NCBI RefSeq assembly: GCF_003634965.1
Contig: NZ_RBXP01000011.1
Coordinates: forward strand, 310,001-374,000
Reading direction: 5' to 3'
DNA length: 64,000 bases
DNA from: Azonexus fungiphilus
GTDB lineage: Bacteria > Pseudomonadota > Gammaproteobacteria > Burkholderiales > Rhodocyclaceae
Below, in pieces: positions 26,751 through 35,959 of the stretch. A model generated the notes under the pieces. It was not told where the DNA came from. It searched no databases and worked only from the letters and a program-made list of their open reading frames with translations. Numbering within the stretch: the stretch's first letter is position 1; every line of letters starts with the position of its first letter. The position numbers and the translations under genes are program-made.

Positions 26751-28892
26751 TCATTTCGGCGATTTTTCGTCGAGATAGCCGGCCAGCTGGGCGGCCGGCA
26801 GCGGCCGGGCGAACAGGTAGCCCTGGAATTCCTCGCAGCCGAGGGCGTTGAGCACGGCCAGCTGGGTCTGTTTCTCGACGCCTTCGGCGACGACGCGCAG
26901 GTTGAGGCTGTGCGCCAGCGAGACGATGGCGCGGGTGATCGCCAGGCCGCCGTTGCCCTGGTCGCATTCGAGCACGAAGGAACGGTCGACCTTGAGGATG
27001 TCGATCGGGAAGCGCTTGAGGTAGGCGAGCGAGGAATAGCCGGTGCCGAAGTCGTCGACCGCGATATAGACGCCCATCGCCTTCAGTTCGTCGAGCACCG
27101 CCAGGGCGCGCTGGACGTCGCCCATCAGCATGCCTTCGGTGATCTCCAGTTCGAGGTTGCCCGGCGGCAGGCCGGCTTCCTCCAGCACCGAGCGGACCAG
27201 TGCGGCGAGATCCTTCTCGCGGAACAGGCTGGGCGAGATGTTCACGGCCACGCGCAGGCGCTCGTGACCGGCGGCGCGCCAACGGGCGGCCTCGTGGCAG
27301 GCGGCGCGGAGCACGAACCAGGTGAGCTGGCCGATCAGGCCGTTTTCCTCGGCCAGCGGGATGAAGCGTACCGGCGAGACGCTGCCGAACTCGGCGCTGT
27401 CCCAGCGGACCAGCGCCTCGAAGCCGAACGGCCGGCCGCGGGCATCGACCTTGGGCTGGTAGACGACGTACAGCTCGTCCTGTTCGAGCGCCCGGCGCAG
27501 CGCCGAGTCGAGGGCCAGGCGGTCGCGCGCGGCGACGTTGAGCGACTCGGTGTAGAACTGGAACTGGCCCTTGCCCAGCTTCTTGGCATGGTGCATCGCG
27601 GCGTCGGCGTGGCGCAGCAGGACTTCGAGATCGACGCCGTCGTCGGGAAAGACGCTGACGCCGAGGCTGCAATTGACGCGCACTTCCTGGCCGTCGAGCA
27701 TGATCGGCTCGCTGACCGCGTCCTGGACGCGGTGCAGGATGTGCAGCGTGTCGCTGAGGCCGCCGTAATCGCCGAGGATGAGCACGAATTCGTCGCCGCC
27801 GTAGCGGGCAACGGTGTCCGACTCGCGCAGGCAGGCCTTGAGCCGGCGCGCGACCTCGACCAGCAGGGTGTCGCCGGCGCCGTGGCCGAGGCTGTCGTTG
27901 ACGAACTTGAAGTTGTCGAGATCGACAAAGGCCAGCGAGCCCTTGGTCGCCCGCCGCTGGGCCAGGCGCAGCACCTGCTGCAGGCGGTCCTGGAGCAGGT
28001 TGCGGTTGGGCAGGCCGGTCAGCGGATCGTGCGTCGCCTGGTATTCGAGTTGCTGGCGGTAGTTGTGCTGGGCGGTGACGTCCTCGACGGTGCCCTCGTA
28101 GTAGAGCGGTTCGCCGTCCGGGCTGTAGACCACGTGGGCGTGCTCGGAAATCCAGATGCGGCTGCCGTCGCGACGATAGACCTCGGATTCGAAGTCGCTG
28201 ACGCGGCCGTGCTCGCGCATCAGCGTCTTGAACTCCTCGCGCCGGCCTTCGGCAACGTAGAGGCTGCGGGCGATGTCGGAGAGGCCCTCGATCAGCGCCA
28301 CCGGGCTCTCGTAGCCGTAGAGCTGGGCCAGCGCCTTGTTGGCGGCCAGGTAATGGCCGTCGATCGAGGTCTGGAACATGCCGACCACCGAATCCTCGAA
28401 GATGCTCCGGTAACGCAGCTCGGCATCGGCCAGCTGGCGCTGGCTGAGCACCTGCTCGGTGACGTCCTCGATGAAGCCCTCGAGCACCCGCCGGCCCTGC
28501 TCGTCGAGGACGACGGCACCGCGCTCGAGCACCCACTTGACCGCGCCCTTGCGATGCACGATCCGGTACTGCACGCGGTAGCGCCCGTTGTTGGCGGCGG
28601 CGACCATGATCTTGCGCCGCACCATCGCCCGGTCCTCGGGATGGGTGATCGTCTCGAGCGAGGCGAGCTTGTTGTTCTCGAGCTCGTCCGGGCAGTAGCC
28701 GGTCAGGTCGCGGCTGCCGTCGCTGACGAAGTGCATCGTCCACTGCTCGTCGATGGCGCAGCGGAAGACCATGCCCTCGAGGTTGTGCACCAGCACCTGC
28801 AGCACGCGTTCGCTGTCGATGTCGTTCCAGGCCGAGTCGCGGTGCTTGCGCAGCACGGGCAGGAAACCGGGAGGCGGGGCGGAGTCGTTCAC
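26751..28892 (-). CDS. PAS-PAS-GGDEF-EAL c-di-GMP enzyme
   Basis: 713 residues from GTG 28892. Two PAS domains (about 28-150 and 165-280), a GGDEF domain (about 290-455) with YGGDEF intact and an RxxD inhibitory site (RESD) five residues before it, and an EAL domain (about 465-710) with EALVRW, ELEITEGML, DDFGTGYSSLAYLKRFP and KVDRSF. It has both synthesis and degradation motifs and, unlike the protein at the left edge, keeps the I-site. No TM segment is evident, so it probably senses a cytoplasmic signal. It lies downstream of the NIT-protein/chemoreceptor operon. Confidence 0.93.
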   Translation of the reverse strand: MNDSAPPPGFLPVLRKHRDSAWNDIDSERVLQVLVHNLEGMVFRCAIDEQWTMHFVSDGSRDLTGYCPDELENNKLASLETITHPEDRAMVRRKIMVAAANNGRYRVQYRIVHRKGAVKWVLERGAVVLDEQGRRVLEGFIEDVTEQVLSQRQLADAELRYRSIFEDSVVGMFQTSIDGHYLAANKALAQLYGYESPVALIEGLSDIARSLYVAEGRREEFKTLMREHGRVSDFESEVYRRDGSRIWISEHAHVVYSPDGEPLYYEGTVEDVTAQHNYRQQLEYQATHDPLTGLPNRNLLQDRLQQVLRLAQRRATKGSLAFVDLDNFKFVNDSLGHGAGDTLLVEVARRLKACLRESDTVARYGGDEFVLILGDYGGLSDTLHILHRVQDAVSEPIMLDGQEVRVNCSLGVSVFPDDGVDLEVLLRHADAAMHHAKKLGKGQFQFYTESLNVAARDRLALDSALRRALEQDELYVVYQPKVDARGRPFGFEALVRWDSAEFGSVSPVRFIPLAEENGLIGQLTWFVLRAACHEAARWRAAGHERLRVAVNISPSLFREKDLAALVRSVLEEAGLPPGNLELEITEGMLMGDVQRALAVLDELKAMGVYIAVDDFGTGYSSLAYLKRFPIDILKVDRSFVLECDQGNGGLAITRAIVSLAHSLNLRVVAEGVEKQTQLAVLNALGCEEFQGYLFARPLPAAQLAGYLDEKSPK

Positions 28893-28930
28893 GATGTCAA
28901 AGCACGAAGTCGGTATTTTTGATTTACAGC

Positions 28931-28958
28931 AAAAAACCTGCCAGCCGAAAAACTGGCA
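28931..28958 (-). terminator. Terminator behind the NIT/chemoreceptor operon
   Basis: On the minus strand TGCCAG-8 bases-CTGGCA is followed by GG and TTTTTT. It sits between the NIT-protein stop (29102) and the next gene's start (28892), and is directly adjacent to the palindrome copy at 28966-28994. Confidence 0.6.
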
Positions 28959-28965
28959 TTTTTAT

Positions 28966-28994
28966 CGGATTTTGACGGTCGACCGCAAAATCCG
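28966..28994. repeat. Iterated palindrome copy with 9-base arms
   Basis: Core CGGTCGACCG (28976-28985) with perfect outer arms CGGATTTTG and CAAAATCCG (one extra A on the left). The A/T-rich arms and the following CATTTTT resemble the recJ copy. Confidence 0.75.
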
Positions 28995-29101
28995 GCCATT
29001 TTTGCGCCGACCACGCACCTTGGCGGTGCATCGATTCCCCAGTTCGGCCCACGATGCCCCGCGGCGGCGCCCTGCCCGTCCGCATGCACCGTGCATGGGC
29101 A

Positions 29102-29986
29102 TCAGCCAGCCGGCACCGGCCGCAGCCCCGGATCCGCTGCCGGCGCCGCAGCGGCCAGCTGTCGGCCGCTCTCGGAAATCCACGCAAAAACCGCGTCGAC
29201 CGCCAGCGTCGCATCGGCGAAATAGCGTTCGGCGCCGATGTCCACGCCGCCGGCGCCGAGCAGGCGCTGACGCACCAGCTGCAGCATGTGGCGCACCGCC
29301 AGCCCGGCGCGCTCGCCGTGCCGGCACGGCGGGCTGCCGGCGACGGCCTGGTCGAGCAGGGTTTCGGCGCGGGCGATCAGGAACATCAGGCGCACCCGCG
29401 CCACCGCCGGACAACGGCCGCGGGTGGCGACGCCAAGCCCGACCGCGCGCGCCTGGCCGAGGCATTCGGTGAGCGCCGGCAAGCGGGCGGCGTAGTTGCG
29501 TACCGCCGCGTGCGCGTCGCGCCCGGCCAGCAGCGGCTCGACCCGGGCTTCGCCGAAGGCCGCCAGCCAGCGCAGCAGCTGTTCGACCAGCTGGCTGTGC
29601 TCGGCGATGCTCTGGTCGACGCTGCGCCCGGCCAGGGTTTCGCGCAGGCTGCTCCAGCGGTGGACGAACAGCGCCAGTTCGTTGACCGTCAGGCAGGGAT
29701 GCGGCCGATCGCTTTCGTGACGGGCCAGCGGACGCAGCGCCTGGAGCAGCGCCCCGATCTCGCCCGCCTTGCCGTCGAGACGGCTGGCGAAGCTGCGGTC
29801 GCCGGCCAGCCAGGCGGTGCTCATGCCGCGGTGCTGCTGGAAGCCGGCGAGCAGCGCCAGGAGCAGCCGGCACGCCTCGAGGCCGTGCGCCGGTGAGGCA
29901 TTGCCGGCGCGCCGGCGGCGCCACAGGAAGAAGATCGCGGCCGGCAGGGCCAGCGCGGGCAACAGGTAGACGATCCAGTTCATCAT
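29102..29986 (-). CDS. Membrane-anchored NIT-like sensor protein
   Basis: 294 residues. One TM segment (about 3-22) is followed by a helical domain with LLALLAGFQQHRGMSTAWLAGD (two short blocks), the same pattern as in NIT (nitrate/nitrite-sensing) domains and in the chemoreceptor at 12583-14598. No signalling output domain is present. The gene begins 4 bp after the chemoreceptor gene 29991-31178 ends, which suggests that it is the missing sensor of that receptor. Assignment to NIT is from pattern only. Confidence 0.65.
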   Translation of the reverse strand: MMNWIVYLLPALALPAAIFFLWRRRRAGNASPAHGLEACRLLLALLAGFQQHRGMSTAWLAGDRSFASRLDGKAGEIGALLQALRPLARHESDRPHPCLTVNELALFVHRWSSLRETLAGRSVDQSIAEHSQLVEQLLRWLAAFGEARVEPLLAGRDAHAAVRNYAARLPALTECLGQARAVGLGVATRGRCPAVARVRLMFLIARAETLLDQAVAGSPPCRHGERAGLAVRHMLQLVRQRLLGAGGVDIGAERYFADATLAVDAVFAWISESGRQLAAAAPAADPGLRPVPAG

Positions 29987-29990
29987 GGCC

Positions 29991-31178
29991 TCATTCGTAG
30001 TGGTACTTGTCGAGGGCGCCGGTCAGCTGCACCGCCAGCTCGCTCAGGTAGCGCGACAGCTCGCTGTTCTCGCTGACCAGGTGTTCGTTGGCGTCGGCCA
30101 GCCGCGCCACCTGCTCGATGTCGCGGGCGATGTTCTGCCCGGCTTCGCTCTGCTCGCGGCTGGCCGCCGCGATGTCGCGGATCAGCGCCAGCGTCTGCGC
30201 CGCGTTGTCCTCGACCCGGCGCAGCTCGGCCACCGCGGCACCGGCGTCGGCCAGGCTGTGGGCGGCCTCGTCGCGGGTTTCGGCCATCGCCGCGATCATC
30301 CCGGCGACCTCGTGATGGACGCCCTCGATGCGCTCGCCGATGTCGCGCGTTGCCGTGCTGGTCCGTTCGGCCAGCTTGCGCACTTCGTCGGCAACCACCG
30401 CGAAGCCGCGCCCCTGCTCGCCGGCGCGGGCCGCCTCGATCGCCGCGTTGAGCGCCAGCAGGTTGGTCTGGCCGGCGATGTCGGCGATCAGGCCGACGAT
30501 GCTGTCGATCTCGCGCGACCGCTCGCCGAGCCGCCCGGCGCCATCGGCAGTGCGCGCCACCGTCGCCGCCAGGCGATCGAGCTTGGCGGCCAGGCCATCG
30601 ACCCGGGTGGCGCCGCTGTTGGCCATCCGGCGCGAGGCCTCGGCCACCTCGGCGGCGCCCTGGGCGCTGTCGCTGGTCATGCCCAGGCTGACCGTCAGTT
30701 GTTCCAGCGTCGCCGACGACGACAGCGTGACGTCGCGCTGCAGGCGCACCCCGGCATCGCCGCCGCTGGCGTTGTGGCGGCTTTCGCTGGCGACGCTGGC
30801 GATCTCCTGGGCCATCCGGGCGAATTCGAGGAAGAGTCCGGCCAGCGACCGGGCCATCCCGTTCAGGCGCTCGGCCAGCGGCGCCAGCGGGCCGCAGCGG
30901 CGACCGTCGACGCGCTCGACCAGGCGCCCGGCGGCGAGCGCCAGGGCGAAACGGTCGATCACCGCCAGCGCCTGCTCGAGACTGAAGACGACGCGGCCGC
31001 CGACGATCACCGAGAGAATCAGCAGGCCGCCGCCGCACCAGGCCAGGCCGGCGGCGCCGGCCGCTGCAGCGTAACCGGCGGCTGCCCCGGCGAGCAGGGC
31101 GGAGGCCCAGACGCCGAGCAGGGGCAGACGCAAATTGACCGAAAGGGGCCGCGGTCCGGGCGTGTCTGGCGCTGTCAT
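29991..31178 (-). CDS. Chemoreceptor without periplasmic sensor domain
   Basis: 395 residues. Two hydrophobic segments near 18-60 lie next to each other and leave no room for a periplasmic ligand domain; a HAMP-like stretch, then a full methyl-accepting signalling domain follows ([25 protein letters not shown] near 235-260). There is no C-terminal pentapeptide. ATG 31178 is used; a GTG four codons earlier is possible. It is coupled to a stand-alone NIT-like protein, so sensing may be by a separate subunit. Confidence 0.82.
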   Translation of the reverse strand: MTAPDTPGPRPLSVNLRLPLLGVWASALLAGAAAGYAAAAGAAGLAWCGGGLLILSVIVGGRVVFSLEQALAVIDRFALALAAGRLVERVDGRRCGPLAPLAERLNGMARSLAGLFLEFARMAQEIASVASESRHNASGGDAGVRLQRDVTLSSSATLEQLTVSLGMTSDSAQGAAEVAEASRRMANSGATRVDGLAAKLDRLAATVARTADGAGRLGERSREIDSIVGLIADIAGQTNLLALNAAIEAARAGEQGRGFAVVADEVRKLAERTSTATRDIGERIEGVHHEVAGMIAAMAETRDEAAHSLADAGAAVAELRRVEDNAAQTLALIRDIAAASREQSEAGQNIARDIEQVARLADANEHLVSENSELSRYLSELAVQLTGALDKYHYE

Positions 31179-31202
31179 GGGGATACTCACTTTTGTCGAT
31201 AT

Positions 31203-31217
31203 TGTTGCGATGCAACA
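31203..31217. promoter_or_regulatory. Inverted repeat just upstream of chemoreceptor operon
   Basis: TGTTGC-GAT-GCAACA, 13-27 bp upstream of the GTG/ATG starts on the minus strand. It could be an operator or a hairpin in the leader. No protein is predicted to bind it. Confidence 0.3.
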
Positions 31218-31414
31218 CGCAAAAGCCTTGCCACCATCGGCCAGAGCAGAAAATCCATCGTTTAATCAAGGCCCTGGAAAAACCGCCGGCAAACGAGATA
31301 CGCGAAAATCAACAAAATCACCAGGCAGCCGCCCCGTGTTGGCGCGGGCATGCACCGTCGCGGTGCCGATGCCGGCGCGACGACAAAGCGGTCGGCAGCG
31401 CCGGCCCCGGCGGC

Positions 31415-31420
31415 TATAAT
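31415..31420 (+). promoter_or_regulatory. -10 element of prfB
   Basis: A perfect TATAAT 31 bp before the prfB start, in the 273-bp gap shared with the chemoreceptor operon. A clear -35 hexamer at the right distance is missing. The rest of the gap shows no gene. Confidence 0.4.
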
Positions 31421-31451
31421 TGCGTCTTTTCAAAGCATTGGAATTCGTCTC

Positions 31452-32556
31452 ATGGAAGCAGAACGGCAGAACAGCATCTCCAACAAGCTCGACGACCTGG
31501 CGCAGCGCGCCGACGAGCTACGGAGGTATCTTTGACTACGATCACAAGCGCGAACGCCTGACCCTCCTCAACCAGGAGATGGAAGATCCGAAGATCTGGG
31601 ACGACCCCAAGCGTGCCCAGGAACTCGGTCGTGAGAAGAAGGCGCTGGAAGACATCGTCCTCGTCCTCGAGGACGTCGCCGGCGGCATCAAGGACGGCCG
31701 CGAGCTGTTCGCGATGGGCAAGGAAGAAGGCGACGACGACACGCTGCTCGCGGTCGAGGCCGACAACGCCGAACTCGAGCAGAAGGTCGGCAAGCTCGAA
31801 TTCCGCCGGATGTTCAACAATCCGTCCGACCCGATGCCCTGCTTCCTGGAAATCCAGGCCGGCGCCGGCGGTACCGAAGCCCAGGACTGGGCCTCGATGC
31901 TGCTGCGCATGTACCTGAAATTCGGCGAAAAGAAGGGGTTCACCGTCGAAGTCATGGAAGAGTCGGAAGGCGACGTCGCCGGCATCAAGAGCGCCACCGT
32001 CAAGTTCACCGGCGACCATGCCTACGGCACGCTGCGCACCGAAACCGGCATCCACCGCCTGGTCCGCAAGTCGCCGTTCGACTCGAACGCCCGCCGCCAC
32101 ACCAGCTTCACCTCGGTCTTCGTGTTCCCGGAAGTCGACGAGTCGATCGAAATCGCCATCAACCCGGCCGACGTGCGCACCGACACCTACCGCGCCTCCG
32201 GCGCCGGCGGTCAGCACATCAACAAGACCGACTCGGCCGTGCGTCTGACCCACGTACCGACCGGCATCGTCGTGCAGTGCCAGAACGACCGTTCGCAGCA
32301 CCGCAACCGCGACGAAGCCTGGCAGATGCTGCGCGCCCGCCTGTACGAGTTCGAGCTGCGCAAGCAGCAGGCCGAGCAGCAGAAGCTGGAGGACGCCAAG
32401 TCCGACATCGGTTGGGGCCACCAGATCCGCTCCTACGTGCTCGACCAGAGCCGGATCAAGGACCTGCGCACCAACTTCGAAACCGGCAACACCCAGGCCG
32501 TGCTCGACGGCGACCTCGACGACTTCATCGAGGCCAGCCTGAAACAGGGCGTGTGA
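31452..32556 (+). CDS. prfB: Peptide chain release factor 2, programmed +1 frameshift
   Basis: The first 27 codons (31452-31532) end with an in-frame TGA (31533-31535). The site reads CGGAGG-TAT-CTT-TGA-C, with an internal Shine-Dalgarno sequence, the slippery CTT and the RF2 stop TGA. Ribosomes shift +1 at CTT and continue from GAC (31534) to 32556. The full product has about 367 residues with the SPF anticodon-mimic tripeptide ([14 protein letters not shown]) and the catalytic GGQ ([14 protein letters not shown]). It releases nascent chains at UAA/UGA and the frameshift autoregulates RF2 level. The gene is intact. Confidence 0.97.
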
Positions 32557-32879
32557 TCGCCAACCTGTTCGCCGGATTGCCGTCGACCGTCACGGTCGAC
32601 GAGCAATTGGCGACGATTTTGCAGCGGCCGGGACTGCGCATCGAGCGCATCGTCTCGACCGGCCAGGCCAGCCCGCCGGATTTCTGGTACGACCAGGACG
32701 AAGGCGAATGGGTGGTGCTGCTGCAGGGCGAAGCGAAACTGCGCTTCGCCGACGAAGCCGACGCCCGCCACCTGCACGCCGGCGATTGCATCGACATCGC
32801 CGCACACCGCCGGCACCGTGTCGACTGGACGGCGCCCGATCAGGTCAGCGTCTGGCTGGCAGTCTTCTACGCCGCCTGA
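32553..32879 (+). CDS. Cupin-domain protein
   Basis: 108 residues from GTG 32553, which overlaps the prfB stop (GTGA). The single cupin fold shows [14 protein letters not shown] and [19 protein letters not shown]. The metal ligand set (H..H) is only partly visible, since the first motif has a glutamate (YDQDEGEW) at the place of the usual H-x-H. The role is unknown. The overlap suggests it is translated together with RF2. Confidence 0.75.
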   Translation: MIANLFAGLPSTVTVDEQLATILQRPGLRIERIVSTGQASPPDFWYDQDEGEWVVLLQGEAKLRFADEADARHLHAGDCIDIAAHRRHRVDWTAPDQVSVWLAVFYAA

Positions 32880-33818
32880 TCAGGCAAAGACGATGTGGCC
32901 GATGGTGCGCAGCGCGATGCCGATGCAGGCGCCGAGCGCTGCCGGCTTCCACACCTTGGCGACGCGCGGCCCGGCGGCGATGAGCACGGCGACGCCGGGC
33001 AGGTCGAAGGGCGAGATCAGGAAGCCGGCGCTGGCATTGAGCAGTTCGACGCTGACCTGACCGGCGCGACGCATCTCGTCCATCACCCCCATCATCGCCG
33101 TGCCGCCGGCCAGGTACTTGGTCAGCGTCGGCAGCACCAGCATCCGGTCGATCGCCAGCGCATCGAGCAGCGGCGCCAGCAAGGCCGTCAGCAGGTCGAT
33201 GGCGCCGAAAGTGCGCAGCGCGGTGACTACCACCAGCGACAGCACCAGCATCGGGATCGCCCCAACCGCCAGCTTGAAGGCCTCGGCGCCGGCGCGGTTG
33301 ATCACGTCGAGCACGCCCTTGGCGCTCTCGGCGACCGGATGCGCGAGATGTTCGTCGACCACGCCCTCGGCCGCCGACAGCCCGCGCCCGAACAGGTAGT
33401 AGGTCGCCGCCGCCGCGGCCAGGCCGCCGATCAACGACCACAGCAGGGTCAGGCCGATGTCGAGGCCCATGGTCATCATCGGCAGCGCCGCGTTGGCCTG
33501 CGACATCGCGAAGACCATCGCCAGCGTCGCCGCGATGTGGCGGTCCGACGCCCCGCGCTGGTCCATCATGGTCAGCGTCGCCATCGGCGCCGCGAAACTG
33601 ACGAAGTTGATCTGCACCGCCGCGAACACGCCCAGCCCGGTCAGGCCGAAGGGTTTCAGCACCGGCGCCAGTTTCGCCACCACCCAGTCGAGCGCGCCGC
33701 GCGCCTCGAGCAGTCGCATCAGCGACAGCATCACCACCATCACCGGCAGCAGCACGAACAGGGAAAGCTCGACCGCCGAGCGGCCGGCCTTGAGAAGGAT
33801 GTCGATGAGGATTTCCAT
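32880..33818 (-). CDS. Nucleoside-recognition (Gate) domain membrane protein
   Basis: 312 residues with eight or more hydrophobic segments and two Gate-domain-like halves (about 20-150 and 180-300), similar to spore-maturation SpmA/SpmB and to YjiH-like proteins. Conserved stretches are [11 protein letters not shown] and [16 protein letters not shown] transport or membrane role is likely but the substrate is unknown. It converges on the cupin gene (its stop starts right after that gene's end) and diverges from lysS. Confidence 0.75.
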   Translation of the reverse strand: MEILIDILLKAGRSAVELSLFVLLPVMVVMLSLMRLLEARGALDWVVAKLAPVLKPFGLTGLGVFAAVQINFVSFAAPMATLTMMDQRGASDRHIAATLAMVFAMSQANAALPMMTMGLDIGLTLLWSLIGGLAAAAATYYLFGRGLSAAEGVVDEHLAHPVAESAKGVLDVINRAGAEAFKLAVGAIPMLVLSLVVVTALRTFGAIDLLTALLAPLLDALAIDRMLVLPTLTKYLAGGTAMMGVMDEMRRAGQVSVELLNASAGFLISPFDLPGVAVLIAAGPRVAKVWKPAALGACIGIALRTIGHIVFA

Positions 33819-33919
33819 GGGGCGGCATTATGGCATTGCCTGGCCGACAAAACTCGCCCCCCTTTCCCTGTCCTTTCCCTTGTCCCTCCCCGCCGAATCG
33901 GCGAAAATCCCCCGTTTCC

Positions 33920-33931
33920 GCGGTCGACCGC
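33920..33931. repeat. Iterated palindrome copy upstream of lysS
   Basis: GCGGTCGACCGC, flanked on the right by AAAATTCCCGATTTTT, lies 32 bp before the lysS ATG and 102 bp from the divergent membrane-protein gene. Confidence 0.75.
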
Positions 33932-33962
33932 AAAATTCCCGATTTTTCCCAAGGATTCCCCG

Positions 33963-35456
33963 ATGTCCAACGCCGAACAGCAACAAGACGAGAACCACAT
34001 CATCGCCGAGCGCCGCGCCAAGCTGGCCGAGTTGCGCCAGGGTGGGGTCGCCTTCCCGAACGACTTCCAGCGCGAGAACACCGCGCAGAAGCTGCATGAC
34101 GGCTACGGCGAGAAATCGGCGGAAGAACTCGAAGGCCTGCCGGTCGAGGTCAAGGTCGCCGGCCGCATGATGCTGAAGCGGGTCATGGGCAAGGCCTCGT
34201 TCGCCACGCTGCAGGACGTTTCCGGCCGCATCCAGGTCTACGTCGCCCGCGACAAGGTCGGCGAGGAAGCCTATGCCGCCTTCAAGGGCTGGGACTTGGG
34301 TGACATCCTTGGCGTCGTCGGCACGCTGATGAAGACCAAGACCGGCGAGCTGACCATCGCCGCCACCGAGATCCGCCTGCTGACCAAGTCGCTGCGCCCG
34401 CTGCCGGACAAGTTCCACGGCCTGGCCGACCAGGAAATGAAGTATCGCCAGCGTTACGTCGACCTGATCATGAACGAGGAAACGCGCGCCACCTTCCGCG
34501 CCCGCTCGGCCATCGTCGGCGCCATCCGCAACTACATGAGCGGCCACGGCTTCATGGAAGTCGAGACGCCGATGATGCACCCGATCCCCGGCGGCGCCGC
34601 GGCCAAGCCCTTCATCACCCATCACAACGCGCTCGACATGCAGCAGTTCCTGCGCATCGCGCCCGAGCTCTACCTCAAGCGCCTGGTCGTCGGCGGCTTC
34701 GAGAAGGTCTTCGAGATCAACCGCAACTTCCGCAACGAAGGTTTGAGCCCGCGGCACAATCCCGAATTCACGATGATGGAGTTCTACGAGGCGTACGCGA
34801 ACTACCACACGCTGATGGACTTCACCGAGGGCCTGCTCCGCCACGCCGCGCGCGAGGCGCTGGGCAAGGAAGTCTTCGAATACCAGGGGCGCGAACTCGA
34901 CCTGTCCAAGCCCTTCCACCGCCTGACCATCACCCAGGCGATCCAGCGCGAGCAGCCGTCGTTCACCGACGCGCAACTGGCCGACGCCGAATTCCTCAAG
35001 GCCAAGATCGTCGCCTTCGGCGAGAAGGTCAAGCCGGGCGGCCTCGGCAGCCTGCAGCTGCAGCTGTTCGAAGCCTGTGCCGAAGCGCAGTGCTGGGAGC
35101 CGACCTTCATCATCGACTACCCGGTCGAAGTCAGCCCGCTGGCCCGCGCCTCCGACAGCAACCCGGAAATCACCGAGCGTTTCGAGCTGTTCATCGTCGG
35201 CCGCGAGATCGCCAACGGCTTCTCGGAGTTGAACGACGCCGAGGACCAGGCCGCCCGCTTCCAGGAACAGGCCAAGGCCAAGGACGCCGGCGACGAGGAA
35301 GCGATGTACTACGACGCCGACTACATCCGCGCGCTCGAGTACGGCCTGCCCCCGACCGGCGGCTGCGGCATCGGCATCGACCGGCTGATCATGCTGCTCA
35401 CCGACAGCCCGGCGATCCGCGACGTCATCCTCTTCCCCTCGATGCGTCCGGAGTAA
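33963..35456 (+). CDS. lysS: Class II lysyl-tRNA synthetase
   Basis: 497 residues. An N-terminal OB-fold anticodon-binding domain (about 60-170, including [19 protein letters not shown]) is followed by the class II catalytic core: motif 1 ([18 protein letters not shown]), motif 2 ([20 protein letters not shown] region) and motif 3 ([13 protein letters not shown]). It charges tRNA-Lys. The gene is followed without a gap by a small conserved gene and mnmC. Linkage to prfB is the common arrangement in betaproteobacteria and some gammaproteobacteria. Confidence 0.97.
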   Translation: MSNAEQQQDENHIIAERRAKLAELRQGGVAFPNDFQRENTAQKLHDGYGEKSAEELEGLPVEVKVAGRMMLKRVMGKASFATLQDVSGRIQVYVARDKVGEEAYAAFKGWDLGDILGVVGTLMKTKTGELTIAATEIRLLTKSLRPLPDKFHGLADQEMKYRQRYVDLIMNEETRATFRARSAIVGAIRNYMSGHGFMEVETPMMHPIPGGAAAKPFITHHNALDMQQFLRIAPELYLKRLVVGGFEKVFEINRNFRNEGLSPRHNPEFTMMEFYEAYANYHTLMDFTEGLLRHAAREALGKEVFEYQGRELDLSKPFHRLTITQAIQREQPSFTDAQLADAEFLKAKIVAFGEKVKPGGLGSLQLQLFEACAEAQCWEPTFIIDYPVEVSPLARASDSNPEITERFELFIVGREIANGFSELNDAEDQAARFQEQAKAKDAGDEEAMYYDADYIRALEYGLPPTGGCGIGIDRLIMLLTDSPAIRDVILFPSMRPE

Positions 35457-35959
35457 TGCAGATCCGCCAGCTCCAGGTGGCTTGCGACGCGGTTCAGGAC
35501 CGACTGACCCTGCGCGTCGCGACGCAAGCCAACGAGGAGTTCCGGGTGTGGATCACCCGGCGTTACCTGCGCGAGCTGTGGCCGCACCTGGTGGCCATGC
35601 TCGCCGGGCATCTGGCGGCACGGCCGCAGGCGCCGGCGGAAAAGCCGGCCGGCGAGCCGGCGGCCAGCTTCGAGCAGCCGTTCAAGGAAGACAATCCCAG
35701 CTTTCCGCTCGGATCGACGCCGCTGCTGGCCAGCGAAGCGACGCTGACGGCCAGCGGCGAGGGCCTCGCCCGGCTGATCCTGCGCGAAGGCCGTGAGCGC
35801 AGCTTCACGCTCAACGTCAACGGCGAACTGCTGCAGGCGCTCTGCGCGATGCTGCGCAAATCGGCCGAACAGGCCGGCTGGGGGCTGGCCCTCGACTACG
35901 CGCCGGCGGCTGCGCCGGCACCGGCCGCCGACAACGCCAAGCCCGGCCTGCTCCACTAG
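35456..35959 (+). CDS. Conserved hypothetical protein between lysS and mnmC
   Basis: 167 residues from ATG 35456, which shares one base with the lysS stop (TAATG). No named domain is recognised. The N-terminal part (about 1-50, [17 protein letters not shown]) is a small beta-rich stretch, a proline/alanine linker lies near 55-70, and the rest ([28 protein letters not shown]) looks folded. The stop overlaps the GTG start of mnmC, so translation of the three genes is coupled. Confidence 0.72.
   Translation: MQIRQLQVACDAVQDRLTLRVATQANEEFRVWITRRYLRELWPHLVAMLAGHLAARPQAPAEKPAGEPAASFEQPFKEDNPSFPLGSTPLLASEATLTASGEGLARLILREGRERSFTLNVNGELLQALCAMLRKSAEQAGWGLALDYAPAAAPAPAADNAKPGLLH

Noticed and set aside
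15106-26991. GGTCGACC copies in coding sequence (15106, 18872, 22824, 26984) as members of the iterated element
   Set aside because: They lack the outer CG and the symmetric A/T-rich arms and are explained by Val-Asp or complementary codon pairs in G+C-rich genes.
31452-31535. prfB as a pseudogene with an early stop
   Set aside because: The stop is the TGA of the programmed frameshift signal (CTT-TGA-C with internal Shine-Dalgarno), which is normal in this gene.
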